This document shows positions 44,944-54,282 of a DNA stretch of 64,000 bases, in pieces. Numbering within the stretch: the stretch's first letter is position 1; each line of letters opens with the position of its first letter. A program made the translations under genes and the position numbers. Location: NCBI RefSeq assembly GCF_003002875.1, contig NZ_PVTH01000002.1, forward strand, positions 372,001 through 436,000, written 5' to 3'. Source of the DNA: Arcticibacter pallidicorallinus (GTDB lineage: Bacteria > Bacteroidota > Bacteroidia > Sphingobacteriales > Sphingobacteriaceae). A model generated the notes under the pieces. That model was not told the origin of the DNA. It saw only the letters and a list, made by a program, of their open reading frames with translations, and ran no database searches.

Positions 44944-46050
44944 CTAATCAATAAAAGTTTCTTCAGTTTTTTTAAGTGCCAGTCCTACAACGTGATGCAT
45001 ATCATAATATTTGTAGTCTGCGAGCCTTCCTCCGAAGATCGTGTTCTCTTCCTGACGGGCCATTTCCTTATATTTCTTGAACATCTCGTTGTTCTTTTCG
45101 TCGTTAACGGGATAGTAAGGCTCGTCTTTTTTTGTCCATTCCATCGGATATTCTTTCGTAATCACTGTGTGCTCCTGTTCGCCGAACTCAAAGTGTTTAT
45201 GTTCGATGATACGGGTGTAAGGAATTTCCGAGTTGATGTAATTAACCACCGCATTTCCCTGGTAGTTGGGTATATCCAGCTTTTCGTGCTCAAACCGGAG
45301 GCTTCGGTATTCGAGGACACCATGCTGATAGTCGAAGTATTCGTCGATCATACCGGTGTAAACTTTCGTCTCCGCCAGTTCGTCCATTTCCTGACGTGAA
45401 TCGAAGTAGTTAATACCCAGTCTAACTTCCGTTCCTTCAAGTAATGCGTCGATGAGTTTGGTATATCCCCCAATAGGAATTCCCTGATATAAGTCGTTAA
45501 AATAGTTATTGTCGAACGTAAATCTTACTGGCAGGCGCTTGATAATAAATGCGGGAAGCTCGGTTGCTTTTCTTCCCCATTGCTTTTCCGTGTACTCCTT
45601 AATAAGTGTATTATAAATATCTGCACCCACGAGAGAGAGAGCCTGCTCTTCCAGATTCTGAGGGTCTTCAACTCCTGCCTCTTTAACCTGCTTATCGATG
45701 ATCGCCTTTGCCTCAGCAGGGGTCTTGACCTTCCAAAGCTGATAGAAGGTGTTCATGTTAAAAGGTAGGTTGTAGAGATTACCGTTATGGTTAGCTACCG
45801 GACTGTTTGTATAGCGGTTGAACTCTACGAAAGAATTGACATAATCCCAGATTTTCTTGTTGCTGGTATGGAAGATATGTGCTCCGTACTTGTGTACGTT
45901 TATTCCATTAACGTCTTCGCAATAAATGTTACCGCCAATGTGCGGCCTCTTGTCAATAACCAGGCATTTCTTCCCTTTTTTCTTCGCTTCATGAGCAAAT
46001 ATGGCTCCGTATAAACCTGCTCCTATAATCAGATAATCGTATTCTTTCAT
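44944..46050 (-). CDS. glf: UDP-galactopyranose mutase
   Basis: Glf converts UDP-galactopyranose to UDP-galactofuranose with reduced FAD. The 368-residue product has the FAD motif GAGLYGA (8-14), DKRPHIGGNIY, the KYGAHIFHTSN block with its conserved His, FPMNMNTFYQLW-like substrate region and YTEKQWG, and the C-terminal GRLADYKYYDMHHVV segment with FAD-binding residues. The length is typical. It shows that the polysaccharide made by this operon contains galactofuranose, with galE at 15.9 kb as a possible UDP-galactose source. Confidence 0.95.
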   Translation of the reverse strand: MKEYDYLIIGAGLYGAIFAHEAKKKGKKCLVIDKRPHIGGNIYCEDVNGINVHKYGAHIFHTSNKKIWDYVNSFVEFNRYTNSPVANHNGNLYNLPFNMNTFYQLWKVKTPAEAKAIIDKQVKEAGVEDPQNLEEQALSLVGADIYNTLIKEYTEKQWGRKATELPAFIIKRLPVRFTFDNNYFNDLYQGIPIGGYTKLIDALLEGTEVRLGINYFDSRQEMDELAETKVYTGMIDEYFDYQHGVLEYRSLRFEHEKLDIPNYQGNAVVNYINSEIPYTRIIEHKHFEFGEQEHTVITKEYPMEWTKKDEPYYPVNDEKNNEMFKKYKEMARQEENTIFGGRLADYKYYDMHHVVGLALKKTEETFID

Positions 46051-46098
46051 TCGTTAGTTAAGTATGTAAGATGTAGTGCTACAAAAACCCGGGTTTGT

Positions 46099-48093
46099 CT
46101 AGTGCACGCGTGCTTTCTTAGAGTTGAGCGTGTAATTGGAAACCTCGATTGACTTAGTTTGTTTGACGAGATCGGGTTGAACTATTAAACTTTTCTTTAA
46201 TTTTTTACTAATAAGGATGTAAACAAAATAGGGGCCGTAATAAAGATATCGTTTCCACATACGTCCTGGCTCATTTACCAATCTGACGAGCCACTCCATC
46301 CGCATATCTATCCAGAATTGCGAAGGTCTGCTAACTGTTCCGGCATAAAAGTCGAATACAGCACCGATGGCGCATATTACTCTCGCATCCACACTTTTAT
46401 AATGTTGATAGGCCCATTTTTCCTGTTTGGGAGCGGTCATTCCTATAAACAATACATCGGGTCTTACTCTGTTAATTTCCTCGATCATCAAGCGGTTGTC
46501 TTCCTCGGAAAACTCCTTTTTAAAGGGTGGAGAGAACGTATGAACGGTTATGGACGGGAACTCCTGATTGACATGTAGCCGGATCTTGAGGAGGGTAGTT
46601 TCGGATGATCCAAGATAAAAGCAGCTGCCCCCTTCCTTCTGAAGCTTTGTCAGAAGGAATTCGTGAAGTTCTGCGCCCGCAATCTTATTCATCTTTATCC
46701 CGTTGAGTAAACTTGACGCAATGGTTATCCCAACACCGTCGGGTAGCAGAACATCGGATGACATAAGCGCTTCTTTAAATACGGGATCCTTGGTAGTCAT
46801 TACATAAGAATACTGGTTGATCGTGTTGATGACTGTTTTCTGGTTTAGCTGCATCTTGTCCAGGGCCGCATTAAAAACCGGAAAATCCATTACTATAGTT
46901 TTCAGGCTCGCGCCTTTCTCCGCAACGGGGCTGGCTTGCGTACCAATGGCTGAACGGTAGATGCTTAACAATTTATCCAGATTCTCTTCCGGGGTATAGT
47001 GCGTTTCGTAAGTTTTTCTTGCGTTGATGCTTCTTATTGTTCTGCTGAGCTGATCCAGTGCTTCCCACTCCGCTATACTGGAACGCAGGCCCCTAATATC
47101 ACCGGGCGTGAACAGGTAGCCATTATGGTCATGCGTGATGAGGCTTTCCATAGCACCCAGCCTGCTGCCGATAACGCAGGTTCCTGTAGAAAATGCCTCG
47201 AGGATTGTCATGGGCATACCCTCATACCATATCGAAGGAAAGACAAGCGCCATAGAACTTTTCATGAGGCTTCTTATTTCTTCATTGGAGCGTGATCCCA
47301 GGTAGCTTATGTTCTTGTATTCATCAGCAAACCGCTCAACATCTTTTCGGAGAGGACCGTCACCGACAATCCGAAGTTCATATTCCGTGTTTGAAAAGGC
47401 CGCCAGGAGAGTGGGTATTCCCTTTTCAGGACTTAGCCTGCCTACAAAGAGGTAATATTTTTCTTGGCCCTTAACACTCCATCCACCGTCGGTTACGAAA
47501 TTTGCCTTCACATCAATCTGATTTTCGCTGAGATTCAAGTCAGACTTCAGGAAGAGGTCTTTTGAGAATTCATTGAGGGCGATGTAACGATCTACTCCCT
47601 GCCAGGTTTTAAGTCTTTTATGCCAGTGCGTGATGGCTGCAAGCCAAAAGGTCTGAATCCGTGAATTCCGGTAAACTTTGCTCATGATGGCCTTCCAGGG
47701 AAATGGTTCCCTAAGGCTTTCGGTAAAAAGCTTGCCATTATGAAACAAAGTGGCTGAGGGGCATAACAAACGGTAGTTATGCAAAGTTACGACAACCGGG
47801 ATCTGCAGTTTTTTTGCAGCTCTTATCAATATCGGCGAGGCGGCGAAATGCCAGTTATGAATATGTATCACATCTGGTCTGTCTGCCTTGATTGCGGACC
47901 TGAATTTCGACAAAGAAAAGAGGTTGAAGGGCCCTAGTATAAACTTAAATAGAACTTGTATCTTTTTTCCTCCATTATCGAAACACAGCTGTCTGGCTTC
48001 GGCAGCACCGGAAAGAAGATCACATTCATTTCTAAACACTTGGTCTTCGCCGCCACTTTGCCCATAAAATGTATGGATGAGTAATATTTTCAC
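46099..48093 (-). CDS. Fusion glycosyltransferase: GT4 plus WecG/TagA-type GT26
   Basis: This 664-residue protein joins two transferases that are normally separate. Residues about 1-385 form a GT4 enzyme (HNWHFAASPILIRAAK, VGRLSPEKGIPTLLAAF, PSIWYEGMPMTILEAFSTG with its donor-site Glu). Residues about 397-630 form a WecG/TagA/CpsF domain (DVLLPDGVGI near 445-455, PKQEKWA near 555, IGAVFDFYAG). GT26 enzymes add a sugar to a prenyl-linked acceptor, so the fusion could make two successive linkages. The start is GTG, with no in-frame ATG near. It lies 19 bp after the upstream gene in the operon. Confidence 0.88.
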   Translation of the reverse strand: MKILLIHTFYGQSGGEDQVFRNECDLLSGAAEARQLCFDNGGKKIQVLFKFILGPFNLFSLSKFRSAIKADRPDVIHIHNWHFAASPILIRAAKKLQIPVVVTLHNYRLLCPSATLFHNGKLFTESLREPFPWKAIMSKVYRNSRIQTFWLAAITHWHKRLKTWQGVDRYIALNEFSKDLFLKSDLNLSENQIDVKANFVTDGGWSVKGQEKYYLFVGRLSPEKGIPTLLAAFSNTEYELRIVGDGPLRKDVERFADEYKNISYLGSRSNEEIRSLMKSSMALVFPSIWYEGMPMTILEAFSTGTCVIGSRLGAMESLITHDHNGYLFTPGDIRGLRSSIAEWEALDQLSRTIRSINARKTYETHYTPEENLDKLLSIYRSAIGTQASPVAEKGASLKTIVMDFPVFNAALDKMQLNQKTVINTINQYSYVMTTKDPVFKEALMSSDVLLPDGVGITIASSLLNGIKMNKIAGAELHEFLLTKLQKEGGSCFYLGSSETTLLKIRLHVNQEFPSITVHTFSPPFKKEFSEEDNRLMIEEINRVRPDVLFIGMTAPKQEKWAYQHYKSVDARVICAIGAVFDFYAGTVSRPSQFWIDMRMEWLVRLVNEPGRMWKRYLYYGPYFVYILISKKLKKSLIVQPDLVKQTKSIEVSNYTLNSKKARVH

Positions 48094-48112
48094 AGGTTGA
48101 TATTTTAATGGA

Positions 48113-49078
48113 TTAAGCTTCTATTGTTTTGCTGATCAAAGACTTGTCGATAGGTGTCGACTTTTTAGTATAGTTAGAAAGAGCATTAAGTAGCCTCTTT
48201 GAATGTCGCTGCAGAAAATGTAGGTAGTTAGGCTGATCGTATTTGCTAATCAGACCTGGGCTGACTTTTTGATTTAATGGAATGAAGGACAAGGAGGTTA
48301 GCGCAATAGATGAGCTGCTATATACGCTTACATCGTTGATACAAATCTTCCTCTTTTGAAAATGGATATAGGCAAGCTCCCGATGCTGCATGCTACCTTC
48401 GTGTAAGAAGTACTGCTTCACGAGTCCGTTTTCCCACACGAAGAGTTGCTTTTTATAATTTTGAATATTGCTGCATGTGTATCTTGCCTTGTTCGGGTTA
48501 ATATCCGCTATGCACTCATCATGGTATTGAGGGATGTTGAATTCCTTGAATATCTGATGGATGCCGTGCCATTCGTCAAAGATGAAACAGGCATTTGATT
48601 CCATTATGGCCTGTGCGTCGATCGACTTTGAGGAGCGGTAAAGCGTATTTATATACTCCTCATTCTTATATAATGTGAGGTGCCCCCTGTTGAAGATTTT
48701 CTTGTAGGAGGACAAGATATCATCAGTAAGGAAGTGTGACACTTTACCGAACATCAGATCCATATCACAGTACCCCCAGAAATCGTAATTAGTAAGAAGA
48801 GGAGCGAAAAGTTCTCCAAATGCCGGTCTGAAATCGCACAGTTTATAAGAGAACTCAAAGGTCGGCTTGATGTGAAGACGTTGTCTGATGAGATCTTTTA
48901 AATCTTCCAAAGTCAGCGTTGTTACTTTGAGATTGTCCGGAATTTCCGATCGGTCAATATCCTGATCGGTAAAAAGGAGGAAATCATAATCCTCGTTTGC
49001 ACGTAGCGAACGCGTCCATAGTCGGAAATAGTCATGCAAGGGACCAAACCACAGAGCTATGACTGCAATTTTTTTCAT
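48113..49078 (-). CDS. Putative glycosyltransferase (DUF6625-like)
   Basis: This 321-residue protein starts MKKIAVIALWFGPLHDYF and has a GT-A-like metal motif in FWGYCDMDLMFGK (DMD) with the nearby YKLCDFRPAFGELF. The pattern recalls the DUF6625 family of presumed glycosyltransferases found in polysaccharide clusters. It has no signal or membrane segment. An earlier in-frame ATG at 49138 adds 20 residues without family likeness, so 49078 is chosen. Position in the operon supports a role in building the repeat unit. Donor and linkage are unknown. Confidence 0.7.
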   Translation of the reverse strand: MKKIAVIALWFGPLHDYFRLWTRSLRANEDYDFLLFTDQDIDRSEIPDNLKVTTLTLEDLKDLIRQRLHIKPTFEFSYKLCDFRPAFGELFAPLLTNYDFWGYCDMDLMFGKVSHFLTDDILSSYKKIFNRGHLTLYKNEEYINTLYRSSKSIDAQAIMESNACFIFDEWHGIHQIFKEFNIPQYHDECIADINPNKARYTCSNIQNYKKQLFVWENGLVKQYFLHEGSMQHRELAYIHFQKRKICINDVSVYSSSSIALTSLSFIPLNQKVSPGLISKYDQPNYLHFLQRHSKRLLNALSNYTKKSTPIDKSLISKTIEA

Positions 49079-49178
49079 TAGGATGTAAGTTTGTTTTTCA
49101 TAGGTATGAATCATCAGGAGCATGTTGCTCTTAATCATACCGGGACTAAGCAGGAATGGGCAGAGTGTTGTGGACGCG

Positions 49179-50078
49179 CTATATCGGGATGAGCGAAAGC
49201 GCTTTATACTTAAGCCTCGTTACGATGCTGTATTTTTTTACGAATTGCCTTATCAGCAAGTTGTTCAAACTCACGAAAGGATTTAGCTTAAATACGTGTG
49301 TACCTGTCGTATCGAGTGATGTAGCAAATCTGGACCGTTGAATGGATGATGTATGAGTTGCCGCATCTCCAAAGCCAACGTTCTGGACCTTGGACAATGA
49401 AGGGAATGCCGTGTAGGTATCTGTTTTAAACTGATGGTAACACCACCGGATGGCCCAGGAGCTAATCTTACCTTTCATTTGTTTATCAAGCATGCCGGCC
49501 ATATCACTTCCCATCAGGTTGAATTTTCTCCGTGCGGCAGGATTGCGGGCGAAACTGTCATAATCTCTAACTTCCCAGTCTACCGCGTTCCACCTGTTGC
49601 GCCAGGTTCCCCATCCCCATGAGGAACTACGCTTAGTAAAGTAATTGTCGTATACGTAGACTTGCGGAAAGGCGAGTTGAAAACTGTATCCTGAGATCGA
49701 AAGTACCTTTCTGTTATCCTTATAGAATTCGAGACTTTCGTTCATATAGCTCAGGAAGTTTATGCTCGTGAGCAGGTCATCCTCCAGTACGATAACGGTT
49801 TCGTGCTTTTTCAAAACTTCTGTCACTCCTTCTATGATGGATGTAGCGAGACCTTTATTATCCTGCGAGTTGATAATGTTAAGCTCTCTGAACCCGGTTA
49901 TCGTCGGAAGATACTCGCGGATGGCGGCTACCTTATCTTCATCTGATTCTTTTGAGGGTCCATCAGAGAATATATATAGATCGGTAAGTCCGGCCTGGAT
50001 GTTCTTCTGAAGATTCTCGACCGTGCGTCTAAGATTATCAAGTCTGTTATAACAGAATATAATTACGGGACTTGGCAT
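49179..50078 (-). CDS. Glycosyltransferase, GT-A type (sugar transferase)
   Basis: This 299-residue protein opens with PSPVIIFCYNRLDNLRRTVE, a GT2/GT-A start, and carries the metal motif EDD in VIVLEDDLLTS. The RSSSWGWGTWRNRW stretch is characteristic of a group of Bacteroidota transferases annotated as sugar transferases or GNT-I-like. It starts at ATG 50078, 5 bp after the upstream glycosyltransferase stop; an earlier ATG at 50105 would overlap that gene. It acts in the cytoplasm on the lipid-linked repeat unit by inference. Confidence 0.78.
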   Translation of the reverse strand: MPSPVIIFCYNRLDNLRRTVENLQKNIQAGLTDLYIFSDGPSKESDEDKVAAIREYLPTITGFRELNIINSQDNKGLATSIIEGVTEVLKKHETVIVLEDDLLTSINFLSYMNESLEFYKDNRKVLSISGYSFQLAFPQVYVYDNYFTKRSSSWGWGTWRNRWNAVDWEVRDYDSFARNPAARRKFNLMGSDMAGMLDKQMKGKISSWAIRWCYHQFKTDTYTAFPSLSKVQNVGFGDAATHTSSIQRSRFATSLDTTGTHVFKLNPFVSLNNLLIRQFVKKYSIVTRLKYKALSLIPI

Positions 50079-50083
50079 ATTGA

Positions 50084-50932
50084 TTACTTTTTGAATGTGT
50101 CCCAAAGAACAGGGAAGAGCGTCTTGAGCCAGAGCTTGGAAAAAGCTGCGGGATACGAGAACGGAAAATGATAACGAATAAAACTAAGGTATTCAGAATA
50201 TGCCAGCCCTTTGGGGCTTTTAAGAAAGGCTATTCGCTCCTTTAAACGAACTTTAGTGCTTTTCCAATTCTTGTCATGATCATGAATACATGTACCGAGA
50301 AAACCCGGAGCTACCAATACATCAATGCCGGCCTTTTTAGCCTTTAGTGTGTAATCGTAATCGGCGATCCCGTGAGTAAAGGCGCTCGACAGGATACCGA
50401 TGCGTTTTACTGCAATAGCGGGTACCAGCATTATATTTGCATTTCCAAGATCACAAGGCATAAATTCTTCTTCGCTGAAAATAAACTTGCCTTGAAGAGA
50501 ATACTTGGATGTCAGTGCCTTTCCTCCGTAGGTTATATTGCCCTCATGATCACAGGTACTTCCGATGCAGATTGCAGGTAAGCGGTCGTCTGCGATCGCA
50601 CGCATATTGTATTGAAGCATCGTATTGAGAGCATCATCTTTTAGTAGCGTGTCGTCGTTTAATAGCAGGTAATAATCGTAGTCTCCGGAAAGCGCTGCAT
50701 TCCAGGAGCTACGCATACCTCCCGCCCAGAACAGCGAGCCTGTACCTTTTAATAAATGGACTTCAGGAAAATGAAAAGCAACAGCTTCGGCGGTACCGTC
50801 GGATGAATTATCATCGGTAATGAAAATATCAGTCTGAGTATCCTGAGCAAGCTTTTGTCTGTTGAGGTTGCGTAAGCACGACAGGGTTTTCTGTTTCCTG
50901 TTGAATGTGGTCAATAGAATGGCAATTTTCAT
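50084..50932 (-). CDS. Family 2 glycosyltransferase
   Basis: This 282-residue GT2 enzyme begins MKIAILLTTFNRKQKTLSCL and has DDNSSDGTAE and the metal motif NDD in YLLLNDDTLL. The GGMRSSWN segment is shared with rhamnosyl- and galactofuranosyl-type transferases. There are no membrane segments. It is separated from the upstream operon gene by 84 bp without a clear terminator, so it probably remains on the same transcript. Confidence 0.85.
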   Translation of the reverse strand: MKIAILLTTFNRKQKTLSCLRNLNRQKLAQDTQTDIFITDDNSSDGTAEAVAFHFPEVHLLKGTGSLFWAGGMRSSWNAALSGDYDYYLLLNDDTLLKDDALNTMLQYNMRAIADDRLPAICIGSTCDHEGNITYGGKALTSKYSLQGKFIFSEEEFMPCDLGNANIMLVPAIAVKRIGILSSAFTHGIADYDYTLKAKKAGIDVLVAPGFLGTCIHDHDKNWKSTKVRLKERIAFLKSPKGLAYSEYLSFIRYHFPFSYPAAFSKLWLKTLFPVLWDTFKK

Positions 50933-51016
50933 CAGAAAATATTTATTTCAAGGATGTACCGCCTTGAGCGGGATGCGATCAAATGGTCGTGATCGCTTTG
51001 TTCACTAGAGAAGTTA

Positions 51017-52063
51017 TCAGTGCGCGCCCGCATACTTGCGGACCCTTTTCGCGATTGCTTTATAATAGCTGATTGAATAGTATCCGATCTTTCGGGAGGT
51101 TTTTAACCGGGGGATTCCTGTAGCCTTTCTGACCAGACCAAGGAAGCTTCTGTCAGATATATTTCTTCCATATTCGTCCAGGCGAAAGATCAGATAGTCG
51201 TATAGACGCGCGATACCAAAGGTTTTTTCTGCTGGAAGATGCCATAACGTGAGCTTCAAGTCTGAAGGTGCAACATTCCTGTAAAAAACAGGATTGGTCC
51301 AGATCCTCTTCATGAATAGATTCTGCTTAGCAGCTTCCCAACCGTTTTTATAGTACAGAAAGCTCAGGGTATGAGCCTCTTCGTTGAGCTTTTCAAGTCC
51401 CTTGTCATTACGTTCGAGTAACACAGGCCAGAGCTCGAGGAAGTCTGCGTAAAGTTTTTTAATATGAGCATTACTGCAGAGCAGAAATTCACCCAGGTGA
51501 TACGAAGGTATTTCCTTGACTTCTTTATTTAGCATTTCGGCAAAAAGCACTTGCATATCCAGCCTGCTTAAGCCGTTAATTTTGTGATGTACGGGACTGT
51601 CTATCTCGAAAGATATAAATCCATTGGGAGCTGCTTCTCTGAAAAGTCGTTTGGCCGGTTTAATAAAGATGCAATCAGAGTCTGCGATCAGATACAGGTC
51701 GTGGTCATTATGCTTATTCTGTGCGATATATTCAAGTATGGAAAACTCAAAGAACTGATTCTGAAAGGATCCGAAGTAGCCTTTAGGCGTTTTATACTTG
51801 AAATCTACATGTATTACTTCGACACCAAGGTCTTTCAAAATGTCTGAAACGGACTTGTCATCTACTACCGGAAGCGTTTTGAGGTTAGTAAACAGCAGGT
51901 GTTTCTCTTCCTTGTTAAATCGGGTGCTGCTGACGAAAAACACAATAAGACATCTCCAGTAAATGTTCTGATGGCTCTGGCTGGAAGACTTCATTCCGGA
52001 CTGAGGAAAGTCGCTTTCCTCTCCTTTTTCGTCAGCACATAGCCAAGTACAGATATGGTTCAT
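51017..52063 (-). CDS. Putative glycosyltransferase of unassigned family
   Basis: This 348-residue protein is not one I recognise with certainty. A DSD motif in LYLIADSDCIFIKPAK after a predicted beta strand, and an aromatic-rich C-terminal half (FMKRIWTNPVFYRNV), suggest a GT-A fold with metal binding. It has no signal or membrane segment. It lies 2 bp downstream of the polymerase gene and is thus tightly coupled to the operon. It may add a sugar or other group to the repeat unit. Confidence 0.55.
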   Translation of the reverse strand: MNHICTWLCADEKGEESDFPQSGMKSSSQSHQNIYWRCLIVFFVSSTRFNKEEKHLLFTNLKTLPVVDDKSVSDILKDLGVEVIHVDFKYKTPKGYFGSFQNQFFEFSILEYIAQNKHNDHDLYLIADSDCIFIKPAKRLFREAAPNGFISFEIDSPVHHKINGLSRLDMQVLFAEMLNKEVKEIPSYHLGEFLLCSNAHIKKLYADFLELWPVLLERNDKGLEKLNEEAHTLSFLYYKNGWEAAKQNLFMKRIWTNPVFYRNVAPSDLKLTLWHLPAEKTFGIARLYDYLIFRLDEYGRNISDRSFLGLVRKATGIPRLKTSRKIGYYSISYYKAIAKRVRKYAGAH

Positions 52064-52065
52064 AG

Positions 52066-53301
52066 TTATTCTTTAAAATTTTTATTCGTTTCGAGATAAT
52101 AAAGACACATGCCTACATGTCCCCAATAGATGAGCGGGGCGACGTAGCTCAGAGAAAAAATAAGACCACTCAGACAAAAGGGAATCAGGACTACAGCCCT
52201 GTTTGAAATCTTAGAGCTAAAAGCTTTGTATACGATATAGACGAGAAAAGAGAATTTGAAAAGGAAGCCCACGATGCCGTGATAAAACAGTATCTCAATA
52301 AAGCCCTCATGGAAATGGTGACCTGTTCCCGCATCCCACCAGTCTACCAGGGGGTTTGGAAGGCTATATCCTTCAAATGACCAGCCTAGCAAGGGTTTCT
52401 CTCTGATGAAATTCATATACATCTCCCGTTGCTGGATGCGGAATCCCCCGGTGCCGCTCTCTGTGGAGGGGTTCAGTATTTCAGCAAAACGGTCAGAGAA
52501 GAAGTCAAGTAGTCCCGGAGATATACTCGATACATAATACAAAGCGATGATGCAGACGAGGAAGCTCGTCACTGTAAAACTGGCGATACCCGTGAGTGCC
52601 TTCCTGTTGGTTCGTAAGACCATCACAAAATAGATGAGCGTGGCGAATATCGCACTACTCCATACAGACCGGTGCTGATGTATCAGAATGATGGTGAAAC
52701 ACAGCGCAAAAAGCAAAAACGATTGTAACGTCTGCCTGGTGATAAACTTGTTGAGATACCATAAGAACGGGATGATCATCATGAATATTGAATGTGCATG
52801 TATGATCCTCGTATCTCCGGAAAAAGGGCCGCTGTTGGGTTCTATGTGTTCGAGACTGAAGGAAAACTGGTGTCCGAAAAGAGCCATAAAGGCCAGATAG
52901 GTTACGAGATAAAAGCCTGCAATAAAGCCCAGGAGATCTGCATTCATTTTCCTCATAACCGATTTAATAAAAACGGTATAGATGATGGGGAAAAGAACGG
53001 TGTAGATCTCGAAATTGCGGAAAGGAACCTGATACTCAATCAATGACTGCAAAATCAGCTTGACAATGAAGACGGAGAAAAGGCCTACATATATCTTTTC
53101 CTTTAATTTAAGGCTGTTGAAATCCACCAGGATATAGCCGTAAATCAAAAGGCTTAAAGCCTTGACGGCAACGACGTTGATATAAGCGTTTTGCGTGAAA
53201 AACCATGCAAAGCACTTTTCCACGATCAGGTAGCAGAATAGAATTATAAGCAGCTCCGGCAAATAGATCCGGTAGTTGAAAAGTTTAACTGAAGCTATCA
53301 T
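52066..53301 (-). CDS. O-antigen polymerase/ligase-like membrane protein (Wzy type)
   Basis: This 411-residue inner-membrane protein has about 11-12 hydrophobic helices and a large periplasmic loop between the later helices (about 270-330: FREKPLLGWSFEGYSLPNP, GTGHHFHEGFIEILFYHGI). The H-x-x-x-x-E/HEGFIE loop is typical of the O-antigen ligase/polymerase family. In this operon with Wzx and Wzc, the Wzy polymerase role is most likely. It is flanked at 2-3 bp by its neighbours. Confidence 0.82.
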   Translation of the reverse strand: MIASVKLFNYRIYLPELLIILFCYLIVEKCFAWFFTQNAYINVVAVKALSLLIYGYILVDFNSLKLKEKIYVGLFSVFIVKLILQSLIEYQVPFRNFEIYTVLFPIIYTVFIKSVMRKMNADLLGFIAGFYLVTYLAFMALFGHQFSFSLEHIEPNSGPFSGDTRIIHAHSIFMMIIPFLWYLNKFITRQTLQSFLLFALCFTIILIHQHRSVWSSAIFATLIYFVMVLRTNRKALTGIASFTVTSFLVCIIALYYVSSISPGLLDFFSDRFAEILNPSTESGTGGFRIQQREMYMNFIREKPLLGWSFEGYSLPNPLVDWWDAGTGHHFHEGFIEILFYHGIVGFLFKFSFLVYIVYKAFSSKISNRAVVLIPFCLSGLIFSLSYVAPLIYWGHVGMCLYYLETNKNFKE

Positions 53302-53304
53302 CGT

Positions 53305-54270
53305 TTACCAGTAACATCCATCCTCTATGCTTTTTATTCCCTGAGGAGTTTCACTTACCTGTGGCCTCACCCAATGTTCGTTCATCATATCAGCCACGCG
53401 GCCGTGTATTTTTTTTGTTTCCCATCGCTTTCCCTTGATGCCAAAAAGAGTCTGTGTGGCGCCTCCCAGATGAATTCCTTTTTTTTCAATTCTTTTGACG
53501 TGGGCAGCTAATGGGAATCCGTAAGCTCCGCAACCTATGATAGCGACGTCAAAATCGATGGAAGCTATTTGGTCTTTCATATGCTCCAGAGCGTCGAACC
53601 AATTCCTGTACCCCGTCTGAGTATTCGCGATGGATTGCACCGCCCTTAAAGTGACGAGATCAAACTCGGGTAATACCGGTGAATCTTTGAAAATTAAATG
53701 CCGCTTTGAATACTGCTGACTGATACTTTCAGTAAAAGGGTGAATGACCAGCACCCGTTTGCCCTCAAGCGAAAGAGACCAGGGATCGTCATGGTTGTAG
53801 GGTTCCAGGTCAGTGAGGCCAATTCGGGTTGCATTGTGCAGTTCCCCTGCAAAGAGTTTTTCCTGCCACAGCCAGGAACCGAGAATATCCACCTCCGCCA
53901 TATCTTCCAGCATCAGCGACGAAAACCTTTCCAGCATGGCAGGTTCTGCGGGAAAGAATCCCGCATTGTTCGCCATGAGGGACATGGAGTTTTCTTCCCA
54001 CCAAAACGCTTCAGCCTTTCCGCGAATGTAGTTTAGTGTCTGGTTTCCCGAGCTATGTATGCTCTTATAAATCCCGATGCAGGATGCCTCTACTGCTCCC
54101 AATCTGGCAACCATAACAGGTGCATGCGTATTGATCGCATTGGCGATCAATTGGTTTGCTTGCTGATTTCTGACGACAGGATGCGACCCATAAAGATGTT
54201 CCCGGTCTAGAAACGCCTTCATATAGATCTTTCTGGCCAACTTTAAGCATTGAATCGTACTCTTCTTCAT
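53305..54270 (-). CDS. Uncharacterised protein, possibly GT-D-like glycosyltransferase
   Basis: This 321-residue protein has no membrane segment or signal. The early VMVARLGAVEASCIGIY and late DVAIIGCGAYGFPLAAHVKRIEKKGIHLGG segments recall the RxGxxE and phosphate-loop areas of GT-D-fold (DUF1792-like) transferases, but the likeness is weak and I do not claim the family. The ATG at 54270 is preferred over a TTG at 54282. It sits between a GT2 gene and the polymerase at 3-12 bp spacing, so it works in the same pathway. Confidence 0.6.
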   Translation of the reverse strand: MKKSTIQCLKLARKIYMKAFLDREHLYGSHPVVRNQQANQLIANAINTHAPVMVARLGAVEASCIGIYKSIHSSGNQTLNYIRGKAEAFWWEENSMSLMANNAGFFPAEPAMLERFSSLMLEDMAEVDILGSWLWQEKLFAGELHNATRIGLTDLEPYNHDDPWSLSLEGKRVLVIHPFTESISQQYSKRHLIFKDSPVLPEFDLVTLRAVQSIANTQTGYRNWFDALEHMKDQIASIDFDVAIIGCGAYGFPLAAHVKRIEKKGIHLGGATQTLFGIKGKRWETKKIHGRVADMMNEHWVRPQVSETPQGIKSIEDGCYW

Positions 54271-54282
54271 AGACCGTCTCAA

